The notes: generated by a model from the sequence alone, not told the origin. DNA of 64,000 bases from an uncultured Alphaproteobacteria bacterium (GCA_902573325.1 CACGJH010000001.1:1-64000); one strand, 5' to 3'; positions 34,874 to 45,583 are shown, counted from the stretch's first letter. Numbers and translations are program-made.

Positions 34874-36967
34874 ATGTTTGATGTTAAAAATATAGAAATT
34901 GAATGGGCTGGAAGAAAACTTAAATTAGAAACCGGAAAAGTAGCAAGACAAGCTGACTCAACAGTTATAGCGACTTATGGTGGTACGACAGTTATGTGTA
35001 ATGTAGTTGCTGCAAAAGAAGCAAATCCTGATATGGATTTTTTCCCCTTAACAGTAAATTATCAAGAAAAATATTATTCTGTAGGAAAAATACCTGGTGG
35101 TTTTTTCAAAAGAGAGGCTAGACCAACTGAAAAAGAAACATTAGTTTCTCGATTAATTGATAGGCCAGTTAGACCTTTATTTCATAAAGATTTTAAAAAT
35201 GAGACCCAAGTTACTTGTACTGTATTATCACATGATCAAGAAAATGATTCAGATGTTATAGCAATGGTAGCAGCAAGTGCTGCATTAACTTTATCTGGTT
35301 TGCCATTTTTAGGCCCACTCGGAGCAATTAAGATTGGTTTTATAGACGATGAGTTTGTTGTTAACCCGAGTAAGAGCCAATTATCAAATTCTAAACTAGA
35401 ATTAGTATTGGCAGGGACTAAGGAAGGTGTACTAATGATCGAGTCTGAAGCTCACGAGCTTTCAGAAAAACAAATGCTAGATGCAGTAGTTCTTGGTCAA
35501 GAAAATTATAAAACAGTGATTGAAGCAATAATTTCCTTAGCTAAAAAAGCGGCAAGAGAACCTTGGGAACTTAAAGAAAAAGACGAAGAAATTAAAAATC
35601 TACCATCTAAGATCAACGAAGACTTTGGTAAAGATTTTATAGATGCGTATAAAATAACTGAAAAACAAAAAAGATCAGAAAAATTATCTTCGTTACGAAA
35701 TGAAATTTCTGAAAAATTTGTAAGTGAAACACTCTCACCAGTATTGATTTCAGATTCAATAAAAAATGTAGAAAAAGATATAGTTAGAGGAGAATTAATT
35801 AATACTGGTAATAGAATCGATGGAAGAGATACAAAAACAGTCCGTCCAATTGTGTGTGAAACTGGAGTTTTAGAAAGAACTCACGGGTCTGCATTATTTA
35901 CAAGAGGAGAAACACAAGCTCTTGTAGTTTCTACTTTGGGAACTGGACAAGACGAGCAAAGAATAGATGCAATTGATGGTGAATATACAGAAAATTTTAT
36001 GTTGCATTACAATTTTCCACCTTACTCTGTTGGAGAAGTTGGAAGAATAGGTTCTACCAGTAGAAGAGAAATAGGACATGGAAAATTAGCTTGGAGAGCT
36101 ATTCATCCAATGTTACCTTCAAAAGAAAAGTTTCCTTACACTTATAGAGTTGTATCCGAAATTACAGAATCTAATGGATCCAGCTCTATGGCAACTGTTT
36201 GTGGTACCTCAATGTCTTTAATGGATGCAGGAGTGCCTTTAGAAAGACCAGTAGCAGGTATTGCGATGGGCTTAATTAAAGAGAATGATAAATATGTGAT
36301 ATTATCAGACATACTAGGAGATGAAGATCATCTTGGTGATATGGATTTTAAAGTTGCAGGAACTTCTGAAGGAATAACTTCATTACAAATGGATATTAAA
36401 ATAACTAGTATCACAGCTGAAATTATGGAAGAAGCATTAGCGCAAGCTAAAGATGGACGCTTCCATATACTTGGTGAAATGGCTAAAGCAATTGATAAAC
36501 CTAATCAATCAATTTCCCAATACGCACCAACAATAACCAATCTTCAAATAAACAAAGATAAAATTAGAGAAGTTATTGGTAAAGGAGGAGCAGTTATTAG
36601 AGAAATATCTGAAACAACTGGAGCTAAAATTGAAATTAATGATGAAGGTTTAGTGAGTATTGCAGCTGTAGATCAAAAATCTGGAAATGATGCATTAGAA
36701 TGGATCAAAGGTATTGTCGAAGAGCCAGAGATTGGTAAAATTTATGATGGTAAAGTTATAAAGATAATGGACTTTGGTGCTTTTGTTAATTTCATGGGAT
36801 CTACAGATGGTCTTGTTCATATTAGTCAATTAAAAAATGAAAGAGTAGAGAAAGTTGAAGATGTTATTAGTGAAGGAGATATCGTTAAAGTAAAAGTATT
36901 GGATATCGACTCAAGAGGAAAAATAAAACTTTCTATGAAAGCAGTTGACGCAGAAGAAAACACTTAA
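34874..36967 (+). CDS. pnp: Polyribonucleotide nucleotidyltransferase (PNPase)
   Basis: A 697-residue PNPase with two RNase PH domains, KH ([17 protein letters not shown] near 560-575) and S1 ([20 protein letters not shown] near 620). The catalytic segment [18 protein letters not shown] near 492 is intact. It degrades RNA 3' to 5' using phosphate. The start [16 protein letters not shown] fits the family. Its last 23 bases overlap the glycerophosphodiesterase gene. Confidence 0.97.
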   Translation: MFDVKNIEIEWAGRKLKLETGKVARQADSTVIATYGGTTVMCNVVAAKEANPDMDFFPLTVNYQEKYYSVGKIPGGFFKREARPTEKETLVSRLIDRPVRPLFHKDFKNETQVTCTVLSHDQENDSDVIAMVAASAALTLSGLPFLGPLGAIKIGFIDDEFVVNPSKSQLSNSKLELVLAGTKEGVLMIESEAHELSEKQMLDAVVLGQENYKTVIEAIISLAKKAAREPWELKEKDEEIKNLPSKINEDFGKDFIDAYKITEKQKRSEKLSSLRNEISEKFVSETLSPVLISDSIKNVEKDIVRGELINTGNRIDGRDTKTVRPIVCETGVLERTHGSALFTRGETQALVVSTLGTGQDEQRIDAIDGEYTENFMLHYNFPPYSVGEVGRIGSTSRREIGHGKLAWRAIHPMLPSKEKFPYTYRVVSEITESNGSSSMATVCGTSMSLMDAGVPLERPVAGIAMGLIKENDKYVILSDILGDEDHLGDMDFKVAGTSEGITSLQMDIKITSITAEIMEEALAQAKDGRFHILGEMAKAIDKPNQSISQYAPTITNLQINKDKIREVIGKGGAVIREISETTGAKIEINDEGLVSIAAVDQKSGNDALEWIKGIVEEPEIGKIYDGKVIKIMDFGAFVNFMGSTDGLVHISQLKNERVEKVEDVISEGDIVKVKVLDIDSRGKIKLSMKAVDAEENT

Positions 36968-37700
36968 ATTACCTAAATTAATTGGGCACAGAGGTGTAAA
37001 AGATCTGTGCCCAGAAAACACATTAGAATCTATCTTAAAGGCATTCGATTTAGGTTTAAGTTTTGTAGAAATAGATGTTAAGATTTCTAAAGACAGGGTT
37101 CCAATTTTATTACATGATGACACACTTGATAGAACTACCAATGGAAGTGGGCTTGCAATTGATTATGATTATGAGAACATAAAAAAACTTGATGCGGGAA
37201 AATTTTTTTATAAAGAAAATACAAATATTTTTGTTCCAAAGTTAGAAGATATTCTTAGTTTGTGTTCTAATTATAATGGTAATTTAAATATCGAATTAAA
37301 ACCCAATAAAAAGTTTGAAAAAGAAAATGTTTATCAAATATATAAAATTATAAAAAATATTAATCAAATAGATATTTTTTTCTCCTCATTTGATATGATT
37401 TCTATTTTAGAAATTTCAAAACTTTACCCTCAATCTATACGTAGTTTTTTATTAGATGATTTTAAAGAATATAATATTGATGATTTGATTAGTATATCAA
37501 TTAATCATGATTTAAAAATTTGTGGATTAAATATAGATCTTGTTACTGCTGATATTATAAAAAAAATTAAGGAATCCAATATTGCAATAACTGTTTATTC
37601 AGATAAAAATATAAATTTATCTAGCGCTAATGATATTTTCTCCTTAGGAGTTGATAGTATTTTTGTTGATAATCCTTTAGATTTATTAGGAAAATTTTAG
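36945..37700 (+). CDS. Glycerophosphodiester phosphodiesterase family protein
   Basis: A 251-residue GDPD TIM-barrel enzyme. The catalytic motif is [13 protein letters not shown] at 14-26, and ELDVK-type metal ligands appear as [19 protein letters not shown] near 41-59. It hydrolyses glycerophosphodiesters from phospholipid turnover to glycerol-3-phosphate and an alcohol. There is no signal peptide, so it is cytoplasmic. The start is TTG, overlapping pnp by 23 bases. It converges with fabI with a 4-base overlap and no hairpin. Confidence 0.9.
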   Translation: MTQKKTLKLPKLIGHRGVKDLCPENTLESILKAFDLGLSFVEIDVKISKDRVPILLHDDTLDRTTNGSGLAIDYDYENIKKLDAGKFFYKENTNIFVPKLEDILSLCSNYNGNLNIELKPNKKFEKENVYQIYKIIKNINQIDIFFSSFDMISILEISKLYPQSIRSFLLDDFKEYNIDDLISISINHDLKICGLNIDLVTADIIKKIKESNIAITVYSDKNINLSSANDIFSLGVDSIFVDNPLDLLGKF

Positions 37701-38470
37701 AACTTATTGGGCATTCCAATAATATTGTAACCACAGTCAACATAATGTACTTCACCAGTAACTGCAGAAGATAAATCACTAACAAAGTATAAAGCAGATT
37801 TACCAATTTCATCTAGTTTTGCATTTCGTTTCAATGCTGAATGTTCTTCTGTAAATTTAAAGACCTCCCTAGCATTATTTATTGCTGCACCGGCAATTGT
37901 TCTCATAGGTCCTGCTGAGATTGCATTAACACGAATATTTTTTGTGCCTAAATCCACACTTAAGTATTTTACACTTGTTTCTAAAGCGGCTTTTGCAATT
38001 CCCATTAAATTGTAATTTGGTATTACTTTATTTGACCCATAAAAAGTAAGGGTGAGAATACTTCCTCCGTCATTTATTATAGGTTCAAAATTTCTTGCAA
38101 GACTAGTTAAAGAAAAACATGATATTTCCAAACAATTAATAAAATTATTCTTCGTAGTATCAACATATCTACCATTTAACTCTGACTTATCTGCAAATGC
38201 AACAGCATGAATTATAAAATCAATTGTGCCCCATTCTTTTTTTATAATTTCTACAGATTTGTTTATTGAGTCATCATTATTAAAATCACATTCTATTAAT
38301 ATTTTTGAATTAATTTCTTCAGAAAGTGGTTTCACTCTCTTTAATAAAATTTCATTTTGATAACCAATGGCTACTTTAGCACCATTTTCAGCTAATTGTT
38401 TTGCTATTCCCCATGCAATTGAATGATTATTTGCAATACCAAATACTAAACCTTTTTTATTTTTAAGCAT
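37697..38470 (-). CDS. fabI: Enoyl-[acyl-carrier-protein] reductase FabI
   Basis: A 257-residue SDR-type enoyl reductase with the FabI NADH-binding pattern [21 protein letters not shown] (11-31). The catalytic region [12 protein letters not shown] near 152-163 carries the lysine, and [10 protein letters not shown] near 189 is the substrate loop. It performs the last reduction of fatty acid elongation. It ends the run fabA-fabB-fabI, overlapping fabB by 8 bases. Confidence 0.96.
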   Translation of the reverse strand: MLKNKKGLVFGIANNHSIAWGIAKQLAENGAKVAIGYQNEILLKRVKPLSEEINSKILIECDFNNDDSINKSVEIIKKEWGTIDFIIHAVAFADKSELNGRYVDTTKNNFINCLEISCFSLTSLARNFEPIINDGGSILTLTFYGSNKVIPNYNLMGIAKAALETSVKYLSVDLGTKNIRVNAISAGPMRTIAGAAINNAREVFKFTEEHSALKRNAKLDEIGKSALYFVSDLSSAVTGEVHYVDCGYNIIGMPNKF

Positions 38471-39680
38471 GATATTTTGAAAATACTAATGTTGCATTTG
38501 TACCGCCAAAACCAAAACTATTCGACATAACTTGCTCAATTTCAACGTCATTTTCCGTTTTTAAAAGAATATTACAATCTTTGGCACTATCATCGAGATT
38601 TTCAATATTAGCAGAACCACCAATAAAATTATTTTTCATCATCAACAAACTATAAATTGCTTCATGCACACCAGTTGCCCCTAAAGAATGACCAGTCAAA
38701 GATTTTGTTGAGCTCATTTTAGGAATATTCGAACCAAAAACATTTTTGATTGCTTCCAATTCTTTTACGTCTCCTATTGGAGTGCTCGTTCCATGTGTAT
38801 TTATATAATCAATTTTACCATCAATATTTTTTAATGCTTGCTTCATGCATCTTTCTGCTCCTTCTCCAGAAGGCTGTACCATATCGTATCCATCTGAGGT
38901 TGCTCCATATCCTGTTATTTCACCATATATTTTAGCACCTCTAGCTTTTGCATGTTCTAATTCTTCAAGTACTAAAGTTCCACCTCCACCAGCAATAACA
39001 AAACCATCTCTATCTGCATCATATGCTCTTGAAGATTTTTTTGGAGTAGAATTATATTTTGATGACAAAGCACCCATTGCATCAAATAAAATTGACAAAG
39101 TCCAATGAAGTTCTTCACCTCCTCCAGCAAAAACAATATTTTGTTTTCCCATCTGAATTAGTTCGTACGCATTACCAATACAATGTGAACTTGTAGAACA
39201 TGCTGAAGTAATTGAATAGTTAACTCCTTTAATTTTAAAAGGAGTTGCAAGAGTTGCAGAATTTGTACTAGACATTGCCCTAGGCACCATAAATGGTCCA
39301 ATTTTTTTTGAACCCGAACTCTTCCCAATTTCAGAAGACTTAAATAAATTTTGTGTAGATGGACCACCTGAACCAACAATTATACCTGTCATTTCATTTG
39401 AAATATCACTATCCTCCAGCCCTGAGTCGTCTATAGCGTTTTTCATCGCAATATAGTTGTAGGCAGCTCCATCACCCATAAACCTTAGTAATCTTCTATC
39501 AATTTCGTTACTAATATCTATATTTGGTTTACCGTGTACGAGACTTCTAAAAGAAAACTCCTCATACTCTTCTGCACTTGTTATTCCAGATTTCAAATTT
39601 TTAAGACTGTCTATAACATCCGATTGATTATTACCAATACATGATACTATACCTAAACCTGTTACTACTACTCTATTCAT
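38463..39680 (-). CDS. fabB: 3-oxoacyl-ACP synthase I FabB
   Basis: A 405-residue condensing enzyme with the Cys-His-His triad readable: SACSTSSHC near 161, [11 protein letters not shown] near 295 and [14 protein letters not shown] near 330. Proximity to fabA (3 bases) identifies it as FabB, which extends cis-unsaturated intermediates, rather than FabF. The fabA-fabB-fabI order is the alphaproteobacterial anaerobic unsaturated fatty acid module. Confidence 0.95.
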   Translation of the reverse strand: MNRVVVTGLGIVSCIGNNQSDVIDSLKNLKSGITSAEEYEEFSFRSLVHGKPNIDISNEIDRRLLRFMGDGAAYNYIAMKNAIDDSGLEDSDISNEMTGIIVGSGGPSTQNLFKSSEIGKSSGSKKIGPFMVPRAMSSTNSATLATPFKIKGVNYSITSACSTSSHCIGNAYELIQMGKQNIVFAGGGEELHWTLSILFDAMGALSSKYNSTPKKSSRAYDADRDGFVIAGGGGTLVLEELEHAKARGAKIYGEITGYGATSDGYDMVQPSGEGAERCMKQALKNIDGKIDYINTHGTSTPIGDVKELEAIKNVFGSNIPKMSSTKSLTGHSLGATGVHEAIYSLLMMKNNFIGGSANIENLDDSAKDCNILLKTENDVEIEQVMSNSFGFGGTNATLVFSKYHA

Positions 39681-39683
39681 TAC

Positions 39684-40190
39684 TTATTTCTCAGGTGAAA
39701 ATAAACCGACTTTCATATCTTTAGCTTCATAAATTGTTTCACCATCAGCTTTTAAAACACCATCTCCAACTCCTAAAATCAATTTTCTTAGTATAAGTCT
39801 TTTAAGAGATATGTGATAAGTTACTTTTTTGACTTTTTGTAATACCTGACCGGTAAACTTAACTTCACCAACTCCTAAAGCTCTACCCTTTCCTGGTTGA
39901 CCAAGCCATCCTAAATAAAAACCGAGTAATTGCCACATAGCATCCAAACCTAAACAACCCGGCATTACTGGATCATCTTTAAAATGACATTCAAAAAACC
40001 ATAAGTCTTCTTTAATATCTAATTCCGCAATAACCTCACCTTTAGCGAATACTCCTCCATTCTCATTTATTGAAGTAATTCTGTCAAACATTAACATAGG
40101 AGGCATTGGAAGTTGTGCATTCCCTTTTCCAAAAAGAACACCTTTTGCACAATCAATTAATTGATCATAGGTAAATGAATTTTGTTTCAT
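39684..40190 (-). CDS. fabA: 3-hydroxydecanoyl-ACP dehydratase/isomerase FabA
   Basis: A 168-residue hot-dog fold enzyme. The active-site His is in [22 protein letters not shown], near 70, and the catalytic Asp is in LGLDAMW. It dehydrates and isomerises C10 intermediates, committing them to unsaturated fatty acids. It is separated from moeB upstream by 39 bases and sits 3 bases before fabB. Confidence 0.97.
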   Translation of the reverse strand: MKQNSFTYDQLIDCAKGVLFGKGNAQLPMPPMLMFDRITSINENGGVFAKGEVIAELDIKEDLWFFECHFKDDPVMPGCLGLDAMWQLLGFYLGWLGQPGKGRALGVGEVKFTGQVLQKVKKVTYHISLKRLILRKLILGVGDGVLKADGETIYEAKDMKVGLFSPEK

Positions 40191-40229
40191 AATTTTAATT
40201 AAACTTTTTTTATGTATTTATCAATTAAC

Positions 40230-40982
40230 TTAAACTGATTTTAAATAACAATCATGTTTACTTTTAATAACAATATTATCAATGCTTAATTTTTTTCCAT
40301 CAGAAATTGTCATTATATTAGTTTCATCCTTTAAATTTAAATAGAAATTAATTATTTTTTGAGCAGCAATCAAACCTGCTAACCCTGCAGAAATGCCTGA
40401 AATACCTACTACACTACATCTGGGAAGATCAACATCATCTTTGTTTGGAAAGATACAATTTAAACATACATGATTATTTTTATTTGAATTATTGAAAAGA
40501 ATTATTTGTAAATCGTGTCTTAATGCAGAGGAATATAAAAAATTGATTGAGTTTTTAAGGCAATATTCATTTAATAATTTAGAACTTACCCAATCATCAG
40601 TTGCATCAACAATTATTGAACATTCTTTTAGGGAATTTAAATTTAAAGAATTAATATTTTCATCAATAGTATCAATTTTACATTCAGTATTGATTAATTG
40701 TAATTTATTTTTAGCTACATCAACCTTTTTTCTTCCAATATCATTTAAATTAAACAAAATTTGTCTATTAAGATTACTTTTTTCAACAATGTCTCCATCT
40801 ACTATTAAAAATTCTTTTATTCCAGAGTTGACTAAATATTGACTTAAAGGACATCCTATACCTCCCATACCCACAATACCAATTTTTATATTTGATAATT
40901 TTTTTAGGTTTTCTTCAGAAAATTCTTTTAAAATAAATAATCTACTGAAAATTTTATATTCTTCTTCAGAGTAATTATTCAT
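40230..40982 (-). CDS. MoeB/ThiF-type adenylyltransferase (E1-like)
   Basis: A 250-residue E1-like protein. The ATP loop is VGMGGIGCPLSQYL near 36-49, followed by DGDIVEKSNLNRQILF near 61-76 and DATDDW near 125. The PRCSVVGI segment contains the family cysteine. The structural zinc site is incomplete: CLNC is present, but the C-terminal pair reads CYLK with one cysteine missing. MoeB activates MoaD; ThiF activates ThiS. Neither partner is in the window, so the pathway is unassigned. It lies 4 bases after coaBC. Confidence 0.88.
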   Translation of the reverse strand: MNNYSEEEYKIFSRLFILKEFSEENLKKLSNIKIGIVGMGGIGCPLSQYLVNSGIKEFLIVDGDIVEKSNLNRQILFNLNDIGRKKVDVAKNKLQLINTECKIDTIDENINSLNLNSLKECSIIVDATDDWVSSKLLNEYCLKNSINFLYSSALRHDLQIILFNNSNKNNHVCLNCIFPNKDDVDLPRCSVVGISGISAGLAGLIAAQKIINFYLNLKDETNIMTISDGKKLSIDNIVIKSKHDCYLKSV

Positions 40983-40986
40983 AATT

Positions 40987-42156
40987 TTATATAGAATTAT
41001 AAATTTGTTTTATAATTTGCTTTGCACAATTTACCTTTGTCATTTTCTTAAATTTTTTTATCTGGTTTTTTGTAATTATTGATATCTGATTATAATCTGA
41101 ACCAAAAACTTTATTTTTACTATCGATTTTATTGTAAACCATCATATCACATTTTTTATTAACTAATTTTTTTTTGGCATTATCAATGCTCCCTGTTTCT
41201 GCAGCAAAACCAACTAAAAATTTAGGCCTTTGAGTTTTGCTTTTTCCAATTTTTTCTAAAATATCAATATTTTTATAAAGACTAATATTTAATTTTTCAT
41301 TTTTTTTAATTTTGGATTTATTTATATTTTTATTTTTGAAATCAGATACTGCAGCAGTAAAAATTCCTATATCAATTTTAGAAATTTTTCTAATTTTTTG
41401 ATACATTTCGTTTGCTGATTTTATTTGAATAAATTTTAAATTTGGTGGAGGATCTAAATTTGTTGGTCCAGATATCAAGGTTACGTTCGCTCCATATAAA
41501 ACTAATTGTGAAGCAATTTCATAGCCTTGTTTCCCAGAAGATTGATTTGAAATAAACCTAACTGGATCAATCATTTCAATTGTTGGTCCTGCAGTTACTA
41601 GGCATTTTTTATTTTTTAACAAATTAACATTTTCTAGTCTGTTTAAAACTCTATTTACAATATTTTTTGAGTTATCAATTCTGCCTAAACCAAATTCTCC
41701 ACACTTTAGATTTCCAACTTTAGGGCCAATAAACTCATGACCACTATCCTTTAATAATCTCACATTTTTTTGATTGATTTTGTTATACCACATAAAACTA
41801 TTCATTGCGGGGACAAACAAAATTTTCTTATTTGAAGCAAGTAACGTATTAGAGGCTAAATTATCTCCATATCCATTAGCAAACTTTGCAATAGAATTAG
41901 CTGTAGCTGGACATACAACTATTATATCATTATCTCTTGATAAATTAATATGAAGCATCTTATTTTTCTTCTCATCTTCATCAGTAAATATTTTATTTTT
42001 AAGTAATTTTTTTATATCTGATATTTTTATATATTTCTTTGCTTCTTTAGTTAGAATGCAACTAATTTTGATTTGATTAATATTCAGTAAAGTAATAATT
42101 TCTTTACATCGAGATGCAGCTATAGAGCCAGTTATTATTAATAAAATCTTATTCAT
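40987..42156 (-). CDS. coaBC: Bifunctional CoaBC (phosphopantothenoylcysteine synthetase/decarboxylase)
   Basis: The protein has 389 residues. The N-terminal flavin decarboxylase domain CoaC (ITGSIAASR; HINLSRDNDIIVVCPATAN near 70-88; PAMNSFMW; GNLKCGEFGLGRI) is fused to the CTP-dependent synthetase CoaB (VTAGPTIEMIDPVRFISNQSSGKQG near 187-211; TAAVSDFKN). It performs two steps of coenzyme A synthesis. The start overlaps the ubiE stop by one base (TAATG). Confidence 0.95.
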   Translation of the reverse strand: MNKILLIITGSIAASRCKEIITLLNINQIKISCILTKEAKKYIKISDIKKLLKNKIFTDEDEKKNKMLHINLSRDNDIIVVCPATANSIAKFANGYGDNLASNTLLASNKKILFVPAMNSFMWYNKINQKNVRLLKDSGHEFIGPKVGNLKCGEFGLGRIDNSKNIVNRVLNRLENVNLLKNKKCLVTAGPTIEMIDPVRFISNQSSGKQGYEIASQLVLYGANVTLISGPTNLDPPPNLKFIQIKSANEMYQKIRKISKIDIGIFTAAVSDFKNKNINKSKIKKNEKLNISLYKNIDILEKIGKSKTQRPKFLVGFAAETGSIDNAKKKLVNKKCDMMVYNKIDSKNKVFGSDYNQISIITKNQIKKFKKMTKVNCAKQIIKQIYNSI

Positions 42157-42887
42157 TAAAGTTTATAGCCAGTATGTATAGCTACAATTCCATTAAATAG
42201 ATTAATAGTCTTGACTTTAGTAAATCCACAATCACGTAGATTTTTGCTAAGCTCTTCTTGTGATGGAAATAAATCAATACTTTCACTCAAATAGTTATAA
42301 GAATTCTTATCTTTAGCAACTATTTCCCCTAACAGAGGTAAAATCCTTGATTTGTAAATATTATATGAACTTGATATCAAAGATGATTTGGGTGTGCTAA
42401 ATTCTAAGCAACAATATTTACCACCAGGTTTAAGAACTCTGTAAGCCTCTTTTATAGACAACAAATACTCCGTAACATTTCTTAAGCAGAAAGAAATAGT
42501 ATATATATCAAAAAAATTATTTTCAAAATTTAACCTTTCAGCATTACCAATAAAATATTTTATATTTTTTTCATTTTTTAATTTTTTTCTCCCTTCTATT
42601 AACATTTCTTCATTCAGGTCTAAAAGATAAAGACTGGTAATTAAATCTTCTTTTAAAATTTCACTAGCGATATCACCAGAACCAGAACCAACATCCAAGA
42701 TTATGTCATTTTCCTTTATATCCATAATTTCTACAAATCTTTTTTTCCATAATCGATGCATACCAAAACTCATTAAATCATTCATTATATCGTAGCTTGG
42801 AGCTACGCTTGAAAATACTTTTTGAACAAGTTTAGTCTTTTGTTTTGAATTTACTTTTGTATAACCAAAATTATAATCTTTTTTCAT
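42156..42887 (-). CDS. ubiE: Demethylmenaquinone/2-polyprenyl-6-methoxybenzoquinol methyltransferase UbiE
   Basis: A 243-residue methyltransferase with motif I LDVGSGSGDIASE near 66-78, the UbiE signature SVAPSYDIMNDLMSFGMHRLWK near 28-49, and SFCLRNVTEYLLSI. It methylates ubiquinone precursors. I start at the ATG at 42887. The frame stays open to 42965, but that extra 26-residue stretch lies inside the mutM coding region and is not family-like. The start is one base from the divergent mutM ATG. Confidence 0.95.
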   Translation of the reverse strand: MKKDYNFGYTKVNSKQKTKLVQKVFSSVAPSYDIMNDLMSFGMHRLWKKRFVEIMDIKENDIILDVGSGSGDIASEILKEDLITSLYLLDLNEEMLIEGRKKLKNEKNIKYFIGNAERLNFENNFFDIYTISFCLRNVTEYLLSIKEAYRVLKPGGKYCCLEFSTPKSSLISSSYNIYKSRILPLLGEIVAKDKNSYNYLSESIDLFPSQEELSKNLRDCGFTKVKTINLFNGIVAIHTGYKL

Positions 42888-42888
42888 T

Positions 42889-43707
42889 ATGCCAGAATTA
42901 CCTGAAGTTGAAACTACAATTAGAGGACTTAGTGTAATATTGAAGCAAAAAATATCTAATGTCAAAATTCATACATCAAAACTGCGTTTTAAAATTCCTA
43001 ATAATATAACTAATATACTACGTAACTCCAAGATATCCAACTTAAGACGCATAGCAAAGTTCATTATCATAGATTTAGATAAAGATTATTCTGTAGTTAT
43101 ACATTTAGGGATGTCAGGAAGATTAAAAACTGTGTCTTCAAACTATAAAAGAGCAAAACATGATCATTTTGTTATATGTTTTTTAAGTAAAAAGTTACTC
43201 ATTTACCATGATCCTAGGAAATTTGGATTTATTGATATAGTAAAAACAAGAGATCTACAAAAACAAAAGTATATTATGAGCCTGGGTTTAGATGCGTTGA
43301 GTCCAGATCTTACAGCGCAAATGATATTTGAAAAAATTTCAAAATCTGAGGTGCCAATAAAGCAAATTTTACTAAATCAAAAAATAATTGCTGGCATAGG
43401 TAATATTTATGCATCGGAAATTCTATTTGATTCTAAAATTTCTCCACTTACTTTAGGCAAGAATTTAGAAATTAGTCTCATTATGAAACTAATTAAGTCT
43501 ATTAGAAAAATTTTAAAGAAAGCAATTAAATATGGAGGATCGACCATAAGAGATTATAGGTCTGCTGACGGTACATTAGGAAACTTTCAGTCAAATTTTA
43601 GGGTATACAATAAAGAAGGAAAAAAAATTGGTAATGACAAGGTCAAAAAGATTGTTCAGTATGGTCGATCTACTTTTTATTGTCCAAAAATTCAAAATAA
43701 TTGGTAA
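42889..43707 (+). CDS. mutM: Formamidopyrimidine-DNA glycosylase MutM with degenerate zinc finger
   Basis: A 272-residue Fpg. The catalytic N-terminus PELPEVETT (P2, E3) is intact, as are the LGMSGRL segment near 68 and the helix-two-turn-helix QILLNQKIIAGIGNIYASEILF. The C-terminal finger normally has C-x2-C ... C-x2-C. Here the first pair is gone (KKIGNDKVKKIV) and the second reads CPKI, so one cysteine of four remains. The finger arginine in QYGRSTFYC is kept. This looks like a zincless finger as in NEIL1. It removes 8-oxoguanine. Confidence 0.95.
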   Translation: MPELPEVETTIRGLSVILKQKISNVKIHTSKLRFKIPNNITNILRNSKISNLRRIAKFIIIDLDKDYSVVIHLGMSGRLKTVSSNYKRAKHDHFVICFLSKKLLIYHDPRKFGFIDIVKTRDLQKQKYIMSLGLDALSPDLTAQMIFEKISKSEVPIKQILLNQKIIAGIGNIYASEILFDSKISPLTLGKNLEISLIMKLIKSIRKILKKAIKYGGSTIRDYRSADGTLGNFQSNFRVYNKEGKKIGNDKVKKIVQYGRSTFYCPKIQNNW

Positions 43708-43759
43708 TTCATCAATAAATATTAATTGACTTAATTTATTTTGAATTTATAGCTCGATC

Positions 43760-44020
43760 ATGGCTAATCATGTTTCAGCAAAAAAAAGATCAAGACAGAA
43801 CAAAACTAGAAATACTGTTAATTCTCAATACTTGTCTAAGTTTAGAAACGCTCTAAATAAATTTAAATCATCCGTTGAAGCAAAAAATGAGGAGGAAATT
43901 CAAAAATCCTTTAGTAATGTCAACTCAATAATGGCCAGAGCATCAAAAAAAGGGATTTTCAAAAAAGAATACATATCCAGAAAGTTATCCTCCTTATCAA
44001 AACAAATTTCAAAAAAATAA
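43760..44020 (+). CDS. rpsT: 30S ribosomal protein S20
   Basis: An 86-residue, lysine-rich S20 (ANHVSAKKRSRQNKTRNTVNSQ at the start; SIMARASKKGIFKKEYISRKLSSL at the end). It binds 16S rRNA. It sits between mutM and dnaA, a conserved alphaproteobacterial order. A T-rich tract follows its stop, but no hairpin is visible. Confidence 0.97.
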   Translation: MANHVSAKKRSRQNKTRNTVNSQYLSKFRNALNKFKSSVEAKNEEEIQKSFSNVNSIMARASKKGIFKKEYISRKLSSLSKQISKK

Positions 44021-44165
44021 TTTTTTTTTAATTTTTTTCACTTTTCTTCTTGCTAAAAATACTTAAAGGGTGTTGATTAAGTAAATTAATTTGGTGATTT
44101 AATTTTACGACTTTAGATTTTTTGCGTAGAATTTCATTTAGTAAAAATCGTCTTGTTGGGGGAAA

Positions 44166-45560
44166 ATGGATAATTCATCTACTATATTTGACGAAAGTAA
44201 ATGGTTATCTTTTAAAAAAAATCTTAAAAAAAACGTTGGTGACTCTGCTTTTAATAATTGGTTAAAACATTTAAAATTCGTTTCAGTAGAAGATTGCATA
44301 ATTACTTTCTCTGTCCCAACAAAGTTCTTAAGAGATTGGATTGTAAATAATTATTCTGATAAGATTAAAGATGAAGCTAAAAATCTTTCTAACAAACTAG
44401 ATACAATAAAATTTGTTGTTAAACCAACTGGTGGCAGAATTGTCCCGGGTACTGCTCGTACAATTAAAAGTAGTGATAATCATTGGAAATCCACTTTAGA
44501 TCTAAGATCTAATCAATCATCAAATTATCCCAATGAATTTGGAGCTCCTTTAGATCCTCGCTTCACTTTTGAAAATTTTGTTGTAGGTAAACCTAATGAA
44601 CTAGCATTTGCAGCTTCTCAAAGAGTTTCTGAAGCTGATAAAATTACATTCAATCCACTTTTTTTATGTGGCGGTGTTGGATTAGGAAAAACACATCTAA
44701 TGCATGCAATTGGATGGAAGATTAAACAACAGCAACCAGAAAGGAAAGTAATATACCTTTCAGCAGAAAAGTTCATGTATCAATTTGTTAGAGCATTAAG
44801 ATACAAGGATACTTCTGCTTTTAAAGAGCAATTTAGATCAATAGATGTGCTTATGATTGATGATGTCCAGTTTATAAGCGGTAAAGATAATACTCAAGAA
44901 GAATTTTTTCATACATTCAATGCATTGATTGAACAGAATAAACAAATAGTTATATCTGCTGACAAAACACCAACTGATCTTGATGGTGTACAAGAAAGAT
45001 TGAAGTCAAGATTAGGTTGTGGTTTGGTTGCAGATATTCATCCAACAACCTATGAATTAAGACTTGGTATTTTAATCGAAAAAGCTCATAAACGAGGTGT
45101 AGAAATACCACCAAAAGTTCTTGAATTTCTCTCTCATAGGATTATTTCTAACGTTAGAGAGATGGAAGGAGCACTAAATAGATTGGTAGCTCATGCAACT
45201 TTAGTCGGAACAGCAATTACTGTAGAAACTGCACAATTAGTTCTTCAAGATTTATTAAAATCATCAAATAAAAAAATTACAATTGAAGAAATTCAAAAAA
45301 AAGTAGCTGAGCATTTCAACATAAGGATTACGGACATGCATTCTCCAAGAAGATCTCGCTCTGTTGCAAGACCTAGACAAATAGCAATGTATCTTGCAAA
45401 ATCTATAACATCAAGATCATTACCTGAAATTGGAAGAAAATTTGGTGGAAGAGATCACACTACAGTCATGCATGCTGTTAAGAAAATTGAAGAACTTAAG
45501 CTATCTGATGTAAATTTTAATGAAGACCTAGAGTTATTAAAAAGACTTATAGATTCTTAA
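44166..45560 (+). CDS. dnaA: Chromosomal replication initiator DnaA
   Basis: A 464-residue DnaA. An N-terminal domain I (about 1-75) is followed by a linker and an AAA+ domain with Walker A GGVGLGKTH near 169 and Walker B VLMIDDVQF near 230. The C-terminal DNA-binding domain has GRDHTTVMHAVKKIE near 437. The ribosome site is GGGGG just before the ATG. The 145 bases upstream contain no recognisable DnaA boxes, so I see promoter space here rather than an origin. Confidence 0.98.
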   Translation: MDNSSTIFDESKWLSFKKNLKKNVGDSAFNNWLKHLKFVSVEDCIITFSVPTKFLRDWIVNNYSDKIKDEAKNLSNKLDTIKFVVKPTGGRIVPGTARTIKSSDNHWKSTLDLRSNQSSNYPNEFGAPLDPRFTFENFVVGKPNELAFAASQRVSEADKITFNPLFLCGGVGLGKTHLMHAIGWKIKQQQPERKVIYLSAEKFMYQFVRALRYKDTSAFKEQFRSIDVLMIDDVQFISGKDNTQEEFFHTFNALIEQNKQIVISADKTPTDLDGVQERLKSRLGCGLVADIHPTTYELRLGILIEKAHKRGVEIPPKVLEFLSHRIISNVREMEGALNRLVAHATLVGTAITVETAQLVLQDLLKSSNKKITIEEIQKKVAEHFNIRITDMHSPRRSRSVARPRQIAMYLAKSITSRSLPEIGRKFGGRDHTTVMHAVKKIEELKLSDVNFNEDLELLKRLIDS

Positions 45561-45583
45561 TTCTTTTTATCATATGTTTAGGT

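Noticed and set aside
40492-40842. 116-codon plus-strand frame within the moeB-like gene
   Set aside because: It is antisense to a gene with clear E1 motifs, and its residue composition follows from the opposite strand.
42888-42965. Longer UbiE start at 42965
   Set aside because: The extra 26 residues lie in antisense to the mutM start, are not family-like, and the ATG at 42887 gives the standard UbiE N-terminus.
43708-43759. Hidden small RNA or tRNA between mutM and rpsT
   Set aside because: The gap is only 52 AT-rich bases with no cloverleaf-compatible structure; it is long enough only for a promoter.
44021-44165. Possible oriC in the gap before dnaA
   Set aside because: No TTATCCACA-like DnaA boxes or 13-mer array are visible, and alphaproteobacterial origins usually lie elsewhere. 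It is treated as promoter and leader space for dnaA.
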